Positions 9,029 to 19,552 of a stretch of 64,000 nucleotides of DNA are shown piece by piece. The stretch lies in NCBI GenBank assembly GCA_947629865.1, contig CANRFJ010000003.1, positions 1 to 64,000 on the forward strand. The letters run 5' to 3'. A program made the position numbers and the translations under genes. Position 1 is the first letter of the stretch, and each line of letters opens with the position of its first letter. The DNA comes from an uncultured Lachnospiraceae bacterium. Its GTDB lineage: Bacteria > Bacillota > Clostridia > Lachnospirales > Lachnospiraceae. The notes under the pieces are model-generated. The model was not told the DNA's origin. It did no database searches and worked only from the letters and a program-made list of their open reading frames with translations.

Positions 9029-10663
9029 TCACCCTCTGTTCTGGGCGTCCACCAGATTCTCGCTCTGGTACATCTTCCTCAGTTTTGGTTTCTCTATCTT
9101 ACCGGTCGGGTTTCTCGGCACATCGGCAAAGAAAATCTTCCTCGGTCTCTTATATCTCGGGAGTTCCCGACAGAAATCATCGATCTCCTCCTCCGTGCAT
9201 ACCATGTCCGGTTTCAGTTCGATAATGGCGGCGGCAATCTCGCCCAGCCGGTCGTCCTGCAGGCCGATGACAGCCACATCCTTCACCGCCTCGTGGCGGC
9301 TCAGGAAATTTTCAATCTGTACGGGATAGATATTCTCGCCCCCGCTGATGATGACGTCTTTTTTTCTGTCCACAAGATAGATAAATCCATCTTCGTCCAT
9401 CTCCGCCATGTCGCCGGTGTAGAGCCACCCGTCGTGCAGCACCTCCGCCGTGGCGTCCGGATCGTTGTAGTAGCAGGTCATCACGCCCGGCCCCTTAACA
9501 GCCAGCTCGCCCACCTCTCCCTGGGACACCTCGGCTCCCGTATCGTCGATAATTTTGGCCTCCCAGCCATAGCCGGGCACGCCGATAGCTCCCACCTTAT
9601 GTATGTTTTCCACGCCCAGATGCACGCAGCCGGGCCCGATGGATTCGCTGAGCCCGTAATTGGTATCGTACTGGTGCTCCGGAAAATATTCCTTCCAGCG
9701 GCGGATCAGACTCTGGGGCACCGGCTGGGCGCCGATGTGCATCAAACGCCAGCGGGACAGGTCATAGTCCTCCAGCTTCAGTCGTCCGCTGTCAAGTTCC
9801 ATCAGAATGTCCTGTGCCCACGGCACCAGCAGCCACACAATCGAGCATTTCTCCTCCGACACGGTCTCCAGAATGGTCTTTGGGCTGACGCCCTTTAGGA
9901 GGATTGCTTTTCCCCCGCTAATCAGGCTTCCAAACCAGTGCATTTTCGCCCCCGTATGGTACAGCGGCGGAATACACAAAAACACATCGTCCCTCGTCTG
10001 CCCGTGATGCTTCTGCTCCACCTCGCAGGACTGCATCAGGCTCCGGTGCGGGTGCAGTATGGCCTTGGGAAATCCCGTAGTGCCGGAGGAAAAATAAATG
10101 GCGGCGTCATCTTCGTCCGTCAGCGGAATTCCCGGCGCCAGGCTGGCGCAGTTGGCCGTGAGTTTGTCATAGTCCTCGGCAAAGGAAGGGCAGTCGCCTC
10201 CCACATAGAACAACAGGCGGTTCTGGCTTATGGAATCGGCGATTTCCTCCACCCGTCCGATAAATTCCGGGCCGAATACCAGCACGTCCACCTCGGCCAG
10301 ATTCAGACAGTATTCGATTTCGTCCGGCGCATAGCGGAAATTCAGCGGCACCGCCAACGCCCCCGTCTTTAATATTCCAAAATAGATTGGCAGCCACTCC
10401 AGACAGTTCATCAACAGGATAGCTACCTTATCACCCCTGTGGATCCCCCGACTGAGCAGCAGCTGGGCGAACCGGTTGGCCTTCTCGTCAAACACATGCC
10501 AGGTAATCTCCCGCCGGTAATGGCACAGAGGACTGGATTCGATCAGTTCATAGTCCCTCCATGTAACCCTTCTTTTTTCCTGAATGTCCGGATTGATTTC
10601 CACCAGACACACATCATTGGGATATTGTCTGGCATTTCTCTCCAACAATTCTGTAATTGGCAT
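9029..10663 (-). CDS. AMP-dependent synthetase / acyl-CoA ligase
   Basis: Adenylation motif YFSSGTTGFPKAILH, GWLYTGDMAEMDEDGFIYLVDRKKDVIISGGENIYP, C-terminal PTGKIEK. Confidence 0.93.
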   Translation of the reverse strand: MPITELLERNARQYPNDVCLVEINPDIQEKRRVTWRDYELIESSPLCHYRREITWHVFDEKANRFAQLLLSRGIHRGDKVAILLMNCLEWLPIYFGILKTGALAVPLNFRYAPDEIEYCLNLAEVDVLVFGPEFIGRVEEIADSISQNRLLFYVGGDCPSFAEDYDKLTANCASLAPGIPLTDEDDAAIYFSSGTTGFPKAILHPHRSLMQSCEVEQKHHGQTRDDVFLCIPPLYHTGAKMHWFGSLISGGKAILLKGVSPKTILETVSEEKCSIVWLLVPWAQDILMELDSGRLKLEDYDLSRWRLMHIGAQPVPQSLIRRWKEYFPEHQYDTNYGLSESIGPGCVHLGVENIHKVGAIGVPGYGWEAKIIDDTGAEVSQGEVGELAVKGPGVMTCYYNDPDATAEVLHDGWLYTGDMAEMDEDGFIYLVDRKKDVIISGGENIYPVQIENFLSRHEAVKDVAVIGLQDDRLGEIAAAIIELKPDMVCTEEEIDDFCRELPRYKRPRKIFFADVPRNPTGKIEKPKLRKMYQSENLVDAQNRG

Positions 10664-10689
10664 ATTCTCTTTCCCTCCGTGATTTTATT

Positions 10690-11352
10690 TCATATTTTAT
10701 TCAGCTGTTCCAGCAGGGGCAGTGCGTCATATATCTCCCGAATAAAATAATCGCTATTACTTTTCAGTATATCCGGCTCGCAGCCCCATATTTTTTCCCA
10801 TACTCCGACGGTGATAAAACCGCCCAGCGCAGCGCCTTTTAAGGCCACGGGCTGATCCTCAAAGACCACACACTCTGCGGGCGCGCAGTCCAGCTTCTGC
10901 GCCTCTTTTATGTAAATATCGGGAAATCCCTTGCCCCTGTCCACTTCGCTGACTTCCGTAAAGGAGTGAAAGTACTCATATATACCGTTGCGGCGCAGGC
11001 ACGGCTCAAAGAGACGGGAGATGTTCGATGTGGCCACCCCGGCAGGAATCTCATGCTCTGCCAGCCAGTCAAGGACTTCCTTTGTTCCCTCCCGGAGAGA
11101 TACCTGAGTGGCATAGTGCTCAAAAGCTCTTTCATTCCACTCCTTCATCACAGCCTCCGGCGAATCGGGCAGGGCAAATCGCTCAATTGTATATACGGCA
11201 GCCTCCCTGAAAGTCATGGGTGCAATCGCATCCACATAGTCCGCCGGTACTTCATAGCCGTATTTTCCGAGGAACTCGACGTCCACCTGTCTCCATACTC
11301 CTGTGGATTCCAACAGAGTTCCGTCCAGGTCAAAAATGACAGCTTTTATCAT
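10690..11352 (-). CDS. HAD family phosphatase (beta-phosphoglucomutase-like)
   Basis: VIFDLDGTLLES, ATSNIS, VVFEDQPVALKGA. Confidence 0.9.
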   Translation of the reverse strand: MIKAVIFDLDGTLLESTGVWRQVDVEFLGKYGYEVPADYVDAIAPMTFREAAVYTIERFALPDSPEAVMKEWNERAFEHYATQVSLREGTKEVLDWLAEHEIPAGVATSNISRLFEPCLRRNGIYEYFHSFTEVSEVDRGKGFPDIYIKEAQKLDCAPAECVVFEDQPVALKGAALGGFITVGVWEKIWGCEPDILKSNSDYFIREIYDALPLLEQLNKI

Positions 11353-11360
11353 ATCCGCAC

Positions 11361-12092
11361 CTAATCCATTTCCACATTGTGATACACGTTCTGTACGTCG
11401 TCGTCCTCGTCCAGCATGTCCATGATGCGCTCAAACATCTTCTTATCCTCATCGCTTGTGAGAGCCACATAGGTCTGAGGTATACGCGTCACCTCGGCCT
11501 GTGCCATCGGCACTCCCTTCTGCTCCAGCGCCTCCCTCACGGCGCTAAAGTCCTCCGGCGCAGTCAGGATTTCGTAGCTGTCGTCCTCCTCGGAGAAGTC
11601 CTCGGCTCCGGCATCCAGCGCCAGCATCATAAATTCGTCCGCATCGGTCTCATACTCCTCCTTGTCTACCAGAATCTGGCCCTTTTCGTCAAACATATAG
11701 GACACGCAGCCGGTCGTCCCGACATTCCCGTTGCCCTTTGTAAACGCATTTCTCACATTAGACGCCGTCCGATTCTTGTTGTCCGTCAGCGTCTCTACTA
11801 TAATAGCGGTGCCGCTCGGCCCATAGCCCTCGTAGGTGCAGTTCACATAATTTACCGAGTCCACATCTCCGGCAGCCTTCTTGATGCCTCGCTCAATGGT
11901 GTCATTGGGCATATTGTTGGCCTTGGCCTTGGCGATCACATCCCTCAGCTTACTGTTGTTAGCCGGATCAGCGCCTCCCTCCTTTACAGCCACGGCGATC
12001 TCACGGCCGATTACCGTAAAAATTTTTCCCCTTTTGGCGTCATTTTTTTCCTTCTTGTGTTTGATATTGGAAAATTTTGAATGTCCTGACAT
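11361..12092 (-). CDS. yebC: YebC/PmpR family regulator
   Basis: [26 protein letters not shown] and full-length family pattern. Confidence 0.97.
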   Translation of the reverse strand: MSGHSKFSNIKHKKEKNDAKRGKIFTVIGREIAVAVKEGGADPANNSKLRDVIAKAKANNMPNDTIERGIKKAAGDVDSVNYVNCTYEGYGPSGTAIIVETLTDNKNRTASNVRNAFTKGNGNVGTTGCVSYMFDEKGQILVDKEEYETDADEFMMLALDAGAEDFSEEDDSYEILTAPEDFSAVREALEQKGVPMAQAEVTRIPQTYVALTSDEDKKMFERIMDMLDEDDDVQNVYHNVEMD

Positions 12093-12214
12093 GATTTTAC
12101 TCTCCTTTTTTGGTTGTTATATTTTATTAAATTTATAAACGCATAATTTAATATTTTTCAATTTAATATTGTTTATATATGCTTTATTACTTTTTATATT
12201 TTATTTCTTATTTT

Positions 12215-12667
12215 TTATTGTTTCTGGATTTTTTCAATCACTCCCGGCACCAATTCCGCCGTTTCCACGGCGCACATGATTGTATCGTCGCCCGCTATCG
12301 AGCCGACGATCTCCTCTATGCCCAGCGCGTCAATCGCCGCCGCCACAGCCATGGCCATGCCGCTCACTGTCCTGATCACTACCAGATTATCCGCCTGCCG
12401 GAGCGACACAAGGCCCTCCTGAAGCACTCTGGCATAGCGTCCGGAATAGACCGGCGAAGAATTTCCTCCGTAGTCCATCGCCGCATATTTGGGCCGTCCG
12501 TCTTTTCCCGCCACCTTGGTCAATGACAGTTCCCGTATATCTCTGCTTATTGTGGCCTGAGTCACAGGAAATCCCGCCTCTCTCAGGCGCTGTCCCAGTT
12601 CTTCCTGCGTCTCGATTTCATATCGGGTAATCAATTCCCGTATTTTTCCCTGCCGCGTCCGCTTCAC
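12215..12667 (-). CDS. argR: arginine repressor
   Basis: TQEELGQRLREAGFPVTQATISRDIRELSLTKV and C-terminal GTIAGDDTI-type core (GSIAGDDTIMC). Confidence 0.95.
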   Translation of the reverse strand: MKRTRQGKIRELITRYEIETQEELGQRLREAGFPVTQATISRDIRELSLTKVAGKDGRPKYAAMDYGGNSSPVYSGRYARVLQEGLVSLRQADNLVVIRTVSGMAMAVAAAIDALGIEEIVGSIAGDDTIMCAVETAELVPGVIEKIQKQ

Positions 12668-12706
12668 ACAATCGCCCCTTTATTCTCTCCGGCTGCCGCC
12701 TCCGGT

Positions 12707-13537
12707 TCAATTCCGGTTCAGTTTGCTTCTCATCTTGTCAAAAAAACTCACGTCGCCCAGACATACCATGTCAAAGGTGGCCTCCGCCTTTTCAATCCAT
12801 ATTACGTCTCCCGTGGAGACTGTCCAGAGCATCTGTCCGTCGCCCCGAATCGCCGCCTCGTCGTCATAATTCTCCTTGGTGCGTCCCACCTCAATGCGCA
12901 GTCGGGAACGGGAGGACACTACCAGACTCCTCTTATTCAGGGAATGTGGACAGACCGGCGTGATAATCACGGCCTCCATTGCCGGTTCCAGCACCGGCCC
13001 CGCCGCAGACAGATTGTAGGCCGTAGAGCCCGTAGGCGTGGAGATTAGTATTCCGTCCGCCACATAGGTGTCCAGCAGAGAGTCGTCTACATACACGCGG
13101 GTGGTAATCATATGGCCGAAGTCCTGCTTCCCGATGACAAATTCATTGACGACCAGACCGGTGGCCTCGTCGCCCGTCCGCTTCCGCAGCCGTCCGGTAA
13201 GCGCCATGCGTTTCTCTATCTGATACTTTCCCGCAAGCACCGCGTCCAAAGCCGGCAAAAGCCTGGGGCGCTCCACCTCGCTGAGAAAGCCCAGTGTGCC
13301 GAAATTCACCCCAAGGATCGGAACATTCTTTCCGGCAAGCTGTCTGGCCGTCTGCAATACCGAGCCGTCGCCGCCGAGCACAATCGCCATGTCCATCTTC
13401 TCCCCGTCCGGTACATCAGAGGAATTCCCTACTATTTTAGCATATTTATCGTGATTTTCCAAATACCTTTTTATCTCCTCTGCGGTCTCATGGTTTATAT
13501 CCTTTTTCCCGTCAGAGATAATATAAAAATTTTCCAC
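12707..13537 (-). CDS. nadK: NAD kinase
   Basis: VLGGDGSVLQTAR, GVNFGTLGFLSEVE, DGILISTPTGSTAYNLSAAGP. Confidence 0.96.
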   Translation of the reverse strand: MENFYIISDGKKDINHETAEEIKRYLENHDKYAKIVGNSSDVPDGEKMDMAIVLGGDGSVLQTARQLAGKNVPILGVNFGTLGFLSEVERPRLLPALDAVLAGKYQIEKRMALTGRLRKRTGDEATGLVVNEFVIGKQDFGHMITTRVYVDDSLLDTYVADGILISTPTGSTAYNLSAAGPVLEPAMEAVIITPVCPHSLNKRSLVVSSRSRLRIEVGRTKENYDDEAAIRGDGQMLWTVSTGDVIWIEKAEATFDMVCLGDVSFFDKMRSKLNRN

Positions 13538-14364
13538 TACACGTCCCGCCTTTCCTTCAGCGTCTCATGGGCTCTGTCCACCAGCTCCGCGACGGCCCTC
13601 TCCTGTTCCTCCGGCGAAGGCGCCGTCCCTCCTCCCTCCTTTTTCAGATAGAGAAGGTATTCGATGTTCCCCTCCGGCCCCCGAATCGGGGAGTGGTCAA
13701 GACCGAGAATGGAAAATCCCAGTCCCGCCGCGTGCTCCATCACCGTCCGGATTACTTCCCTGTGCACTCCCTTATCCCTCACAACGCCTTTTTTTCCAAC
13801 TTTTTCACGCCCCGCCTCAAACTGCGGTTTGATCAGGCACACCATCTCCGCCTCTTTCCTCATCAGCGCCCTGACCGGCTCCAATACTTTCGTCAGTGAA
13901 ATAAAAGCCACGTCAATGGATACAAAATCCGCCAATTCGCCGATGTCCTCCGGCTCCACATATCGTATATTGGTTTTTTCCATGGATTTCACCCGCTCGT
14001 CCTGCCGGAGCTTCCAGGCCAGCTGGTTGGTTCCCACGTCGATGGCATAGACAAAACGGGCGCCTCTCTGCAGCATACAGTCGGTAAATCCTCCGGTAGA
14101 GGCTCCCACGTCGATACAGGTTTTCCCCTCCAGCGAAATGGGGAACGTCTCCATGGCCCGCTCCAGCTTGTAACCGCCACGGCTGACATATTTCTGTTTC
14201 TTCCCTCTCACCTCAATGTGCACCGTGTCCGGAAACGTCTGTCCTGCTTTGTCCTCCCGCTGGTTCTCCACAAAGACCTCTCCCGCCATGATAACGGCCC
14301 TGGCCTTCTCCCGTGAGGGAGCCAGCCCCCTTTTCACTAACAGCACGTCCAGTCTCTCTTTCAT
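13537..14364 (-). CDS. tlyA: TlyA family rRNA methyltransferase / hemolysin
   Basis: S4 domain N-term, DVGASTGGFTDCMLQRGA, LIKPQFEAGRE. Confidence 0.93.
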   Translation of the reverse strand: MKERLDVLLVKRGLAPSREKARAVIMAGEVFVENQREDKAGQTFPDTVHIEVRGKKQKYVSRGGYKLERAMETFPISLEGKTCIDVGASTGGFTDCMLQRGARFVYAIDVGTNQLAWKLRQDERVKSMEKTNIRYVEPEDIGELADFVSIDVAFISLTKVLEPVRALMRKEAEMVCLIKPQFEAGREKVGKKGVVRDKGVHREVIRTVMEHAAGLGFSILGLDHSPIRGPEGNIEYLLYLKKEGGGTAPSPEEQERAVAELVDRAHETLKERRDV

Positions 14365-16250
14365 GGCTTTCTCCTTTTTCTCCCTGACAGCGCCTCCTGT
14401 ATCCTCCCCGCCACCGTTGCGGCATCAAGGCCGTATTTCCGGTACAGCTCGTCCGGCCGCCCATGCTCAATAAACTCATCGGGCAGACAGACCGCCAGGC
14501 AGTCTAATCGGTTCTGCCCCTTCTGCCTCAGAAATGCCAGGATTTTCTCGGAAAAACCTCCGCTGTATACATTGTCCTCCATCGTGACTATCAGCCTGTG
14601 CCCCGCGGCCTGCTCCAATACAAGGTCTCCGTCAAAGGGTTTGACAAAACGCATATTTACCACTGTGGAGGAGATAGAGTCCCCGCGCAGCTTCTCCGCC
14701 GCCTCCAGCGCGTGTTCCACCATGTTGCCGACGGCCAGAATGAGCACGTCCTTTCCTCTCTCCAGAATCTCGGCGCGCCCGTATTCCAACGGCTCCCGAT
14801 TCCTTTTTCCGTACCGGAAGGCCTCTCCCCGCGGATAGCGCACGGCCACCGGCCCCGATATTTTCAGCGCAAAATCCAGCGACTCCACCAGCTCCGCGCC
14901 GTCCATCGGGGACAGAATCGTCATATTCGGCATGGAAGACAGATAGGAAATGTCAAAGATTCCCTGATGTGTCTCCCCGTCCTGCCCCACGATTCCGCTC
15001 CGATCCACCGTGAGGATTACCGGCATGTTGTTCAGGCACACATCATGCAGAAGCTGATCATAGGCCCTCTGCAAAAAGGTGGAATACAGAGACACCACCG
15101 GTCTCATGCCGCCCGCCGCCAGTCCTGCCGCAAAGGTCACGGCGTGTTCCTCGGCGATTCCCACGTCAAAAAATCGCTCCGGATAGCGCTCTGAAAAGGC
15201 GCGCACCCCTGTCCCGTCCGGCATGGCGGCGCACACGGAGACAAGATTTTCCTGCTCTCCACCCCGCTCAAGCAGCCACTGCTCAAAAATCTTCGTATAG
15301 GTAAGTTTCTCCGTCTCAAGCGGCTCCCCATCGCGTACACGGAAAGCTCCGATTCCGTGAAAGAGAGACGGATTTTTCTCCGCCGGTTTATAGCCCTTTC
15401 CCTTGCTAGTGAGCACATGCACTAACACCGCCTGATCCTTCACCGAGGCGGCCGTCTGAAAGGCTGTCACCATCTCTCCTATGTTGTGCCCGTCCACCGG
15501 GCCGATATAAATGAGCCCCATATCCTCAAACAGCATACCCGGTATCAGCAGCCGCTTCAGGGAATCCTTGGTCTTTTTGATTTTATGTGCGATCGGCTGC
15601 CCCAGATTGGGGATTTTGTCCAGCGCATTTTCCACGCTGGCCTTTAGGTTCCGATACTTCTGGTTGGCGCGGATCTTGGCCAGATAATTTGCCATTCCGC
15701 CCACGCCGGGCGCTATGGACATCTTGTTGTCGTTCAGCACAATTACGAGGCCGGAGTGCAGCTCCGCCGCATTATTGAGCGCCTCAAACGCCATCCCGCC
15801 GGACAGGGCGCCGTCGCCAATCACCGCAAATACCTTTTCCTCTCCTCCCCGCAGTTCCCTTGCCTTGGCAAGGCCCAACGCCACGGAGACAGAGGTGGAG
15901 CTGTGTCCAGTGTCAAAAGTATCGCTTGGATTTTCCCTCACCTTGGGAAAACCGCTCAGCCCTCCCATGCTCCGCAGGGTGTCAAAGACGTCGGCTCTCC
16001 CGGTCAGAAGCTTGTGCACATAGGACTGATGGCCCACGTCCCAGACCAGCTTGTCCTCCGGAAAATCCAGACACAGATGCAGGGCCATTGTCAGCTCCAC
16101 CGCTCCGAGATTGGAGGCCAGATGCCCTCCGGTACGGCTTACGCTGCGCACCAGCCGGATACGGATCTCCTTTGCCAGTTCCCTGTAGTCCTCCGGCGAT
16201 ATATTTTTAATGTCGTTTTCCTTCAAAATCTGATTAAGTAATTTACCCAC
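14361..16250 (-). CDS. dxs: 1-deoxy-D-xylulose-5-phosphate synthase
   Basis: GHLASNLGAVELTMALH, VIGDGALSGGMAFEALNNA, DRSGIVGQDGETHQG. Confidence 0.97.
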   Translation of the reverse strand: MGKLLNQILKENDIKNISPEDYRELAKEIRIRLVRSVSRTGGHLASNLGAVELTMALHLCLDFPEDKLVWDVGHQSYVHKLLTGRADVFDTLRSMGGLSGFPKVRENPSDTFDTGHSSTSVSVALGLAKARELRGGEEKVFAVIGDGALSGGMAFEALNNAAELHSGLVIVLNDNKMSIAPGVGGMANYLAKIRANQKYRNLKASVENALDKIPNLGQPIAHKIKKTKDSLKRLLIPGMLFEDMGLIYIGPVDGHNIGEMVTAFQTAASVKDQAVLVHVLTSKGKGYKPAEKNPSLFHGIGAFRVRDGEPLETEKLTYTKIFEQWLLERGGEQENLVSVCAAMPDGTGVRAFSERYPERFFDVGIAEEHAVTFAAGLAAGGMRPVVSLYSTFLQRAYDQLLHDVCLNNMPVILTVDRSGIVGQDGETHQGIFDISYLSSMPNMTILSPMDGAELVESLDFALKISGPVAVRYPRGEAFRYGKRNREPLEYGRAEILERGKDVLILAVGNMVEHALEAAEKLRGDSISSTVVNMRFVKPFDGDLVLEQAAGHRLIVTMEDNVYSGGFSEKILAFLRQKGQNRLDCLAVCLPDEFIEHGRPDELYRKYGLDAATVAGRIQEALSGRKRRKP

Positions 16251-16262
16251 AACTGTACCTCT

Positions 16263-17192
16263 TTATTTTTCTCTCTCTGCCAATAAACGTATTAAGTCCT
16301 GTAAAAATTCTCTCTCCTCGCTGTCCTCCTCCCCGAAAGAGGCGGACAGCGCCAAGGCTCTGTCGGTATATTCCTTCACGCTGAGGCGGCTTTTCTCCAG
16401 CCCGTACAGGGCGACAAAGGTGGATTTCTCATTTTTCTCATCGCTGTGTACCGGCTTGCCGAGCACTTCCGTCTGTCCCACCACGTCCAGTATATCGTCC
16501 TGAATCTGAAAGGCGATGCCCAGGTCTCTCCCCATCTTTTCCGCCTGCCGGAGCTGCTCTCCGCTTCCTCCGGCGAGCGCCACGCCTGTCATCAGGCTGG
16601 CCTCTATCAGGGCCGACGTCTTCTTCTCATAGACAAAGCGGAGCATTTCCTCCTCCTGGCTGTCGCCGCCCCGTCCGCTCCGGCCCGAAAACTTACCGTC
16701 GTTCTCCACATCCACGACCTGGCCCCCGACCATGCCGTACATTCCCGCCCTGTTTGCCAGAATCCGGAGAGAATGTGCGATGCGCGCAGGATCCGTCTCG
16801 CTGTCAAAGGCGAGAAGGGCCGTCTCGAAGGCCCCGTTCAGCAGCGCGTCACCGGCCAGAATACCCATCGCCTCTCCGTACTTTTTGTGTGTCGTCGGTT
16901 TTCCTCTGCGCAGTTCATCGTTGTCCATGGCCGGAAGGTCGTCATGCACCAGCGAATAGGTGTGTATCATCTCTATGGCCATCATAAAGGGGCGTATGGC
17001 CTTCTCATCACACCCTCCGCACAAATGGTACATCAACTGCATAAGCATGGGGCGGATACGCTTTCCCCCCGCCCGAAGGCTGTAGTTCACCGCCTCAAAT
17101 ACTGTCTTCTGATACCCTTCTTCCTGCGGATAATATGGGATAAATCCCTCCTCAATATCCCGAACTCTGCGCTCAAGCCTCTCTCTGTTCAT
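16263..17192 (-). CDS. ispA: polyprenyl (farnesyl) diphosphate synthase
   Basis: GGKRIRPMLM, first DDxxD motif HDDLPAMDND, second motif QIQDDILD. Confidence 0.94.
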   Translation of the reverse strand: MNRERLERRVRDIEEGFIPYYPQEEGYQKTVFEAVNYSLRAGGKRIRPMLMQLMYHLCGGCDEKAIRPFMMAIEMIHTYSLVHDDLPAMDNDELRRGKPTTHKKYGEAMGILAGDALLNGAFETALLAFDSETDPARIAHSLRILANRAGMYGMVGGQVVDVENDGKFSGRSGRGGDSQEEEMLRFVYEKKTSALIEASLMTGVALAGGSGEQLRQAEKMGRDLGIAFQIQDDILDVVGQTEVLGKPVHSDEKNEKSTFVALYGLEKSRLSVKEYTDRALALSASFGEEDSEEREFLQDLIRLLAEREK

Positions 17193-17391
17193 CTGCCTCG
17201 TCCTCATTCTCCATCAATATCTGGATTTTTTTCTCCACCCTGTCAATAGCCCGATTGCCCTCCTTCACCAGTTTCATTCCCTCCGAAAACTGCTGATAGG
17301 ATTCCTCCAGAGTGAGTTTTTCCTGCTCCATTTTCCGGACAACCTCATCGAGTTTTTCCATAATTTCTTCCAGTTCTATCTTTTTTTCCAT
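17173..17391 (-). CDS. xseB: exodeoxyribonuclease VII small subunit
   Basis: EEIMEKLDEVVRKMEQEKLTLEESYQQFSEGMKL and adjacency to xseA. Confidence 0.92.
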   Translation of the reverse strand: MEKKIELEEIMEKLDEVVRKMEQEKLTLEESYQQFSEGMKLVKEGNRAIDRVEKKIQILMENEDEADEQREA

Positions 17392-17433
17392 CACAAAACT
17401 TCCTTCCGTTTTCATTCACTGATACGATTCGGT

Positions 17434-18654
17434 CTATTGTTTCTCCGGCGCCTCCCGCACCGCTGTGACGCGGGCCGTTATCTCCCCGTCTGTCAGAGTG
17501 GCCGTCAGAACCTCCCCCGCAGAAACCTTTTTAACGGAGTCGATCATTCGCCGGTCTTCGTCTGCCAGATACGCATACCCGCTCTCCAGACGCTTTAACG
17601 GGCTCACGCTGTCCAGCCGTCCAGCCAGCAGGGCAAACTCATATTTTCTGTCCTTCAGCTTCCTCTCTATGAGATTCGCCAGTCTTCCCTCTGTGTCCAT
17701 GAGGTACTGACGTCTCTGGAGCATCTGATTGCGCGGATCCAAAAACATCAATTTGTCAGCCTGCCTCTCCAGCGCCTCCCGTATATCCTCCGTCCGGGCA
17801 AGCATCTGTCTGGCGATCCGGTCTTTGTAATCGTAAAGTTTTTCGAGAACCTGCCGCACATCATAGACGGTCAGTTCAGCCGCCGCAGAAGGCGTGGGCG
17901 CCCGCCGATCCGCCACAAAATCCGCTATGGTAAAATCCGTCTCGTGCCCCACTGCGGAGATAACCGGCGTCCGGCAGGTAAAAATAGCCTCTGCGACAAT
18001 CTCCTCGTTGAAGGCCCACAGATCCTCCATAGAACCTCCGCCGCGGCCCACGATAATGACGTCTACCCCCAGTTTGTCCAACCGGCGTATCCCCTCTGCG
18101 ATCGTTTCCGCGGCTCCCTCGCCCTGCACTCTGGCAGGACAGAGAATAAGCTGCACATACGGGTTTCTCCTGGCGGAGATGTTTATGATATCCTGAATGG
18201 CCGCTCCGGTCTCGGCGGTGACGATCCCCAGCCGCTTCACATAAGTCGGGAGCGGCAGCTTTCTATCCTCGTCAAAATATCCGGCGGCCTCCAGCTTCTT
18301 CTTCAGCCTCTCGTACTCCTCCGCCAGCCTTCCGTCACCGGCCAGCACGATTTTCTTTGCATATAACTGATATTTTCCGTCTCTCTCATACACGCTGACG
18401 GAGCCGCCCACAACCACTTCCTGCCCGTCCTGCAGCCGGAAGTCCAGACCGCCTCTGTCACTGCGGAACATCACGCAGCCGAGCTGGGACGCGGCGTCTT
18501 TTATTGTAAAATAAATATGCCCGGAACTATGATATTTGCAATTGGATATTTCGCCTTTTACAAATACAACCGACAGGGCATATTCATTCATAAACATATT
18601 CTTGATATACTGGTTGATAGATGAGACGGAATACACTTTTCCTCTATTATTCAT
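17434..18654 (-). CDS. xseA: exodeoxyribonuclease VII large subunit
   Basis: VSSINQYIKNMF, GEISNCKYHSSGHIYFTIKD, GRGGGSMEDLWAFNEE, SAVGHETDFTIADFVADRRAPTPSAAAE. Confidence 0.97.
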   Translation of the reverse strand: MNNRGKVYSVSSINQYIKNMFMNEYALSVVFVKGEISNCKYHSSGHIYFTIKDAASQLGCVMFRSDRGGLDFRLQDGQEVVVGGSVSVYERDGKYQLYAKKIVLAGDGRLAEEYERLKKKLEAAGYFDEDRKLPLPTYVKRLGIVTAETGAAIQDIINISARRNPYVQLILCPARVQGEGAAETIAEGIRRLDKLGVDVIIVGRGGGSMEDLWAFNEEIVAEAIFTCRTPVISAVGHETDFTIADFVADRRAPTPSAAAELTVYDVRQVLEKLYDYKDRIARQMLARTEDIREALERQADKLMFLDPRNQMLQRRQYLMDTEGRLANLIERKLKDRKYEFALLAGRLDSVSPLKRLESGYAYLADEDRRMIDSVKKVSAGEVLTATLTDGEITARVTAVREAPEKQ

Positions 18655-19045
18655 TTACGATTTTCCCCAGAATTCCATTGACAAAGGAGTAGCCGTCCTC
18701 CCCGCCGTATTTTTTGGCAAGCTCCACTGCCTCGTTCACAGCCACGCCCACCGGCACGCCGTCGTCATATCCGGCCTCATACACAGCGAGCCTCAGAATC
18801 GCCAACTCTGCCCTGGCAATCCGATCCAGTTTCCAGCCTCTGGACGCCCCCTTGATCTTCCCGTCAATCTCCGGCAGATGCAGAATCAACTGCTCCAGTT
18901 TGTGGCGTATCTCTGTCTCGTCGGCGTCGGACAGCTTCTTCTCCTCCAGATAAATGTCTCTCTGCTCCTCAAATTCCCCCGCAGGATAAAATTCATTCTG
19001 AAACAGCAGGCAGAACATGCACTCTCTCATCTCACGTCGTGTCAT
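18647..19045 (-). CDS. nusB: transcription antitermination factor NusB
   Basis: C-terminal AVNEAVELAKKYGGEDGYSFVNGILGKI. Confidence 0.95.
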   Translation of the reverse strand: MTRREMRECMFCLLFQNEFYPAGEFEEQRDIYLEEKKLSDADETEIRHKLEQLILHLPEIDGKIKGASRGWKLDRIARAELAILRLAVYEAGYDDGVPVGVAVNEAVELAKKYGGEDGYSFVNGILGKIVNE

Positions 19046-19107
19046 ACTTATCCTCATTTCCACATTGTGAACGGCGCCTGTCAGAAGACGCCGCCTGCAA
19101 ACAACTC

Positions 19108-19482
19108 TTATTCCTGTTCCAGTGTCACTCCGGCAATGCGGACATTCACCCGCTCCACCGTCAGCCCTGTCATGGAATTGATGGCCTGCGCCACCTTATC
19201 CTGAACCTGGGCGCAGGTTTTCGGAATATTATAACCATATTTCATATTAATCGCCAAATCCACTATGGCGGAATCGTCCTGCACCTCTACCTTCACTCCC
19301 TTGGAGAGATTTTTCACGCCGAAGCGTCCTGCCAGCTCGTTGGTGAGACCTCCTGCCATGGAATCCACGCCCTCTACCTCTGCCGCAGAGATGCCTGCAA
19401 TGGTGGAAACCACCTCATTGGCGATCTGCACCTCTCCGATGCCCGGTGAATTCTCCAATGTATCACGATTCATGTCTGTCAT
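19108..19482 (-). CDS. Asp23/Gls24 family envelope stress protein
   Basis: GEVQIANEVVSTIAGISAAEVEGV...KGVKVEVQDDSAIVDLAINMKYG. Confidence 0.92.
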   Translation of the reverse strand: MTDMNRDTLENSPGIGEVQIANEVVSTIAGISAAEVEGVDSMAGGLTNELAGRFGVKNLSKGVKVEVQDDSAIVDLAINMKYGYNIPKTCAQVQDKVAQAINSMTGLTVERVNVRIAGVTLEQE

Positions 19483-19552
19483 ATCCCTGGTACCTCCTGT
19501 CCGTATGACGCAATCCCAAACACACGGTTATTATTTGTTTATTATATCAGAT

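Noticed and set aside
11379-12080. 233-aa plus-strand ORF
   Set aside because: Exact antisense shadow of yebC.
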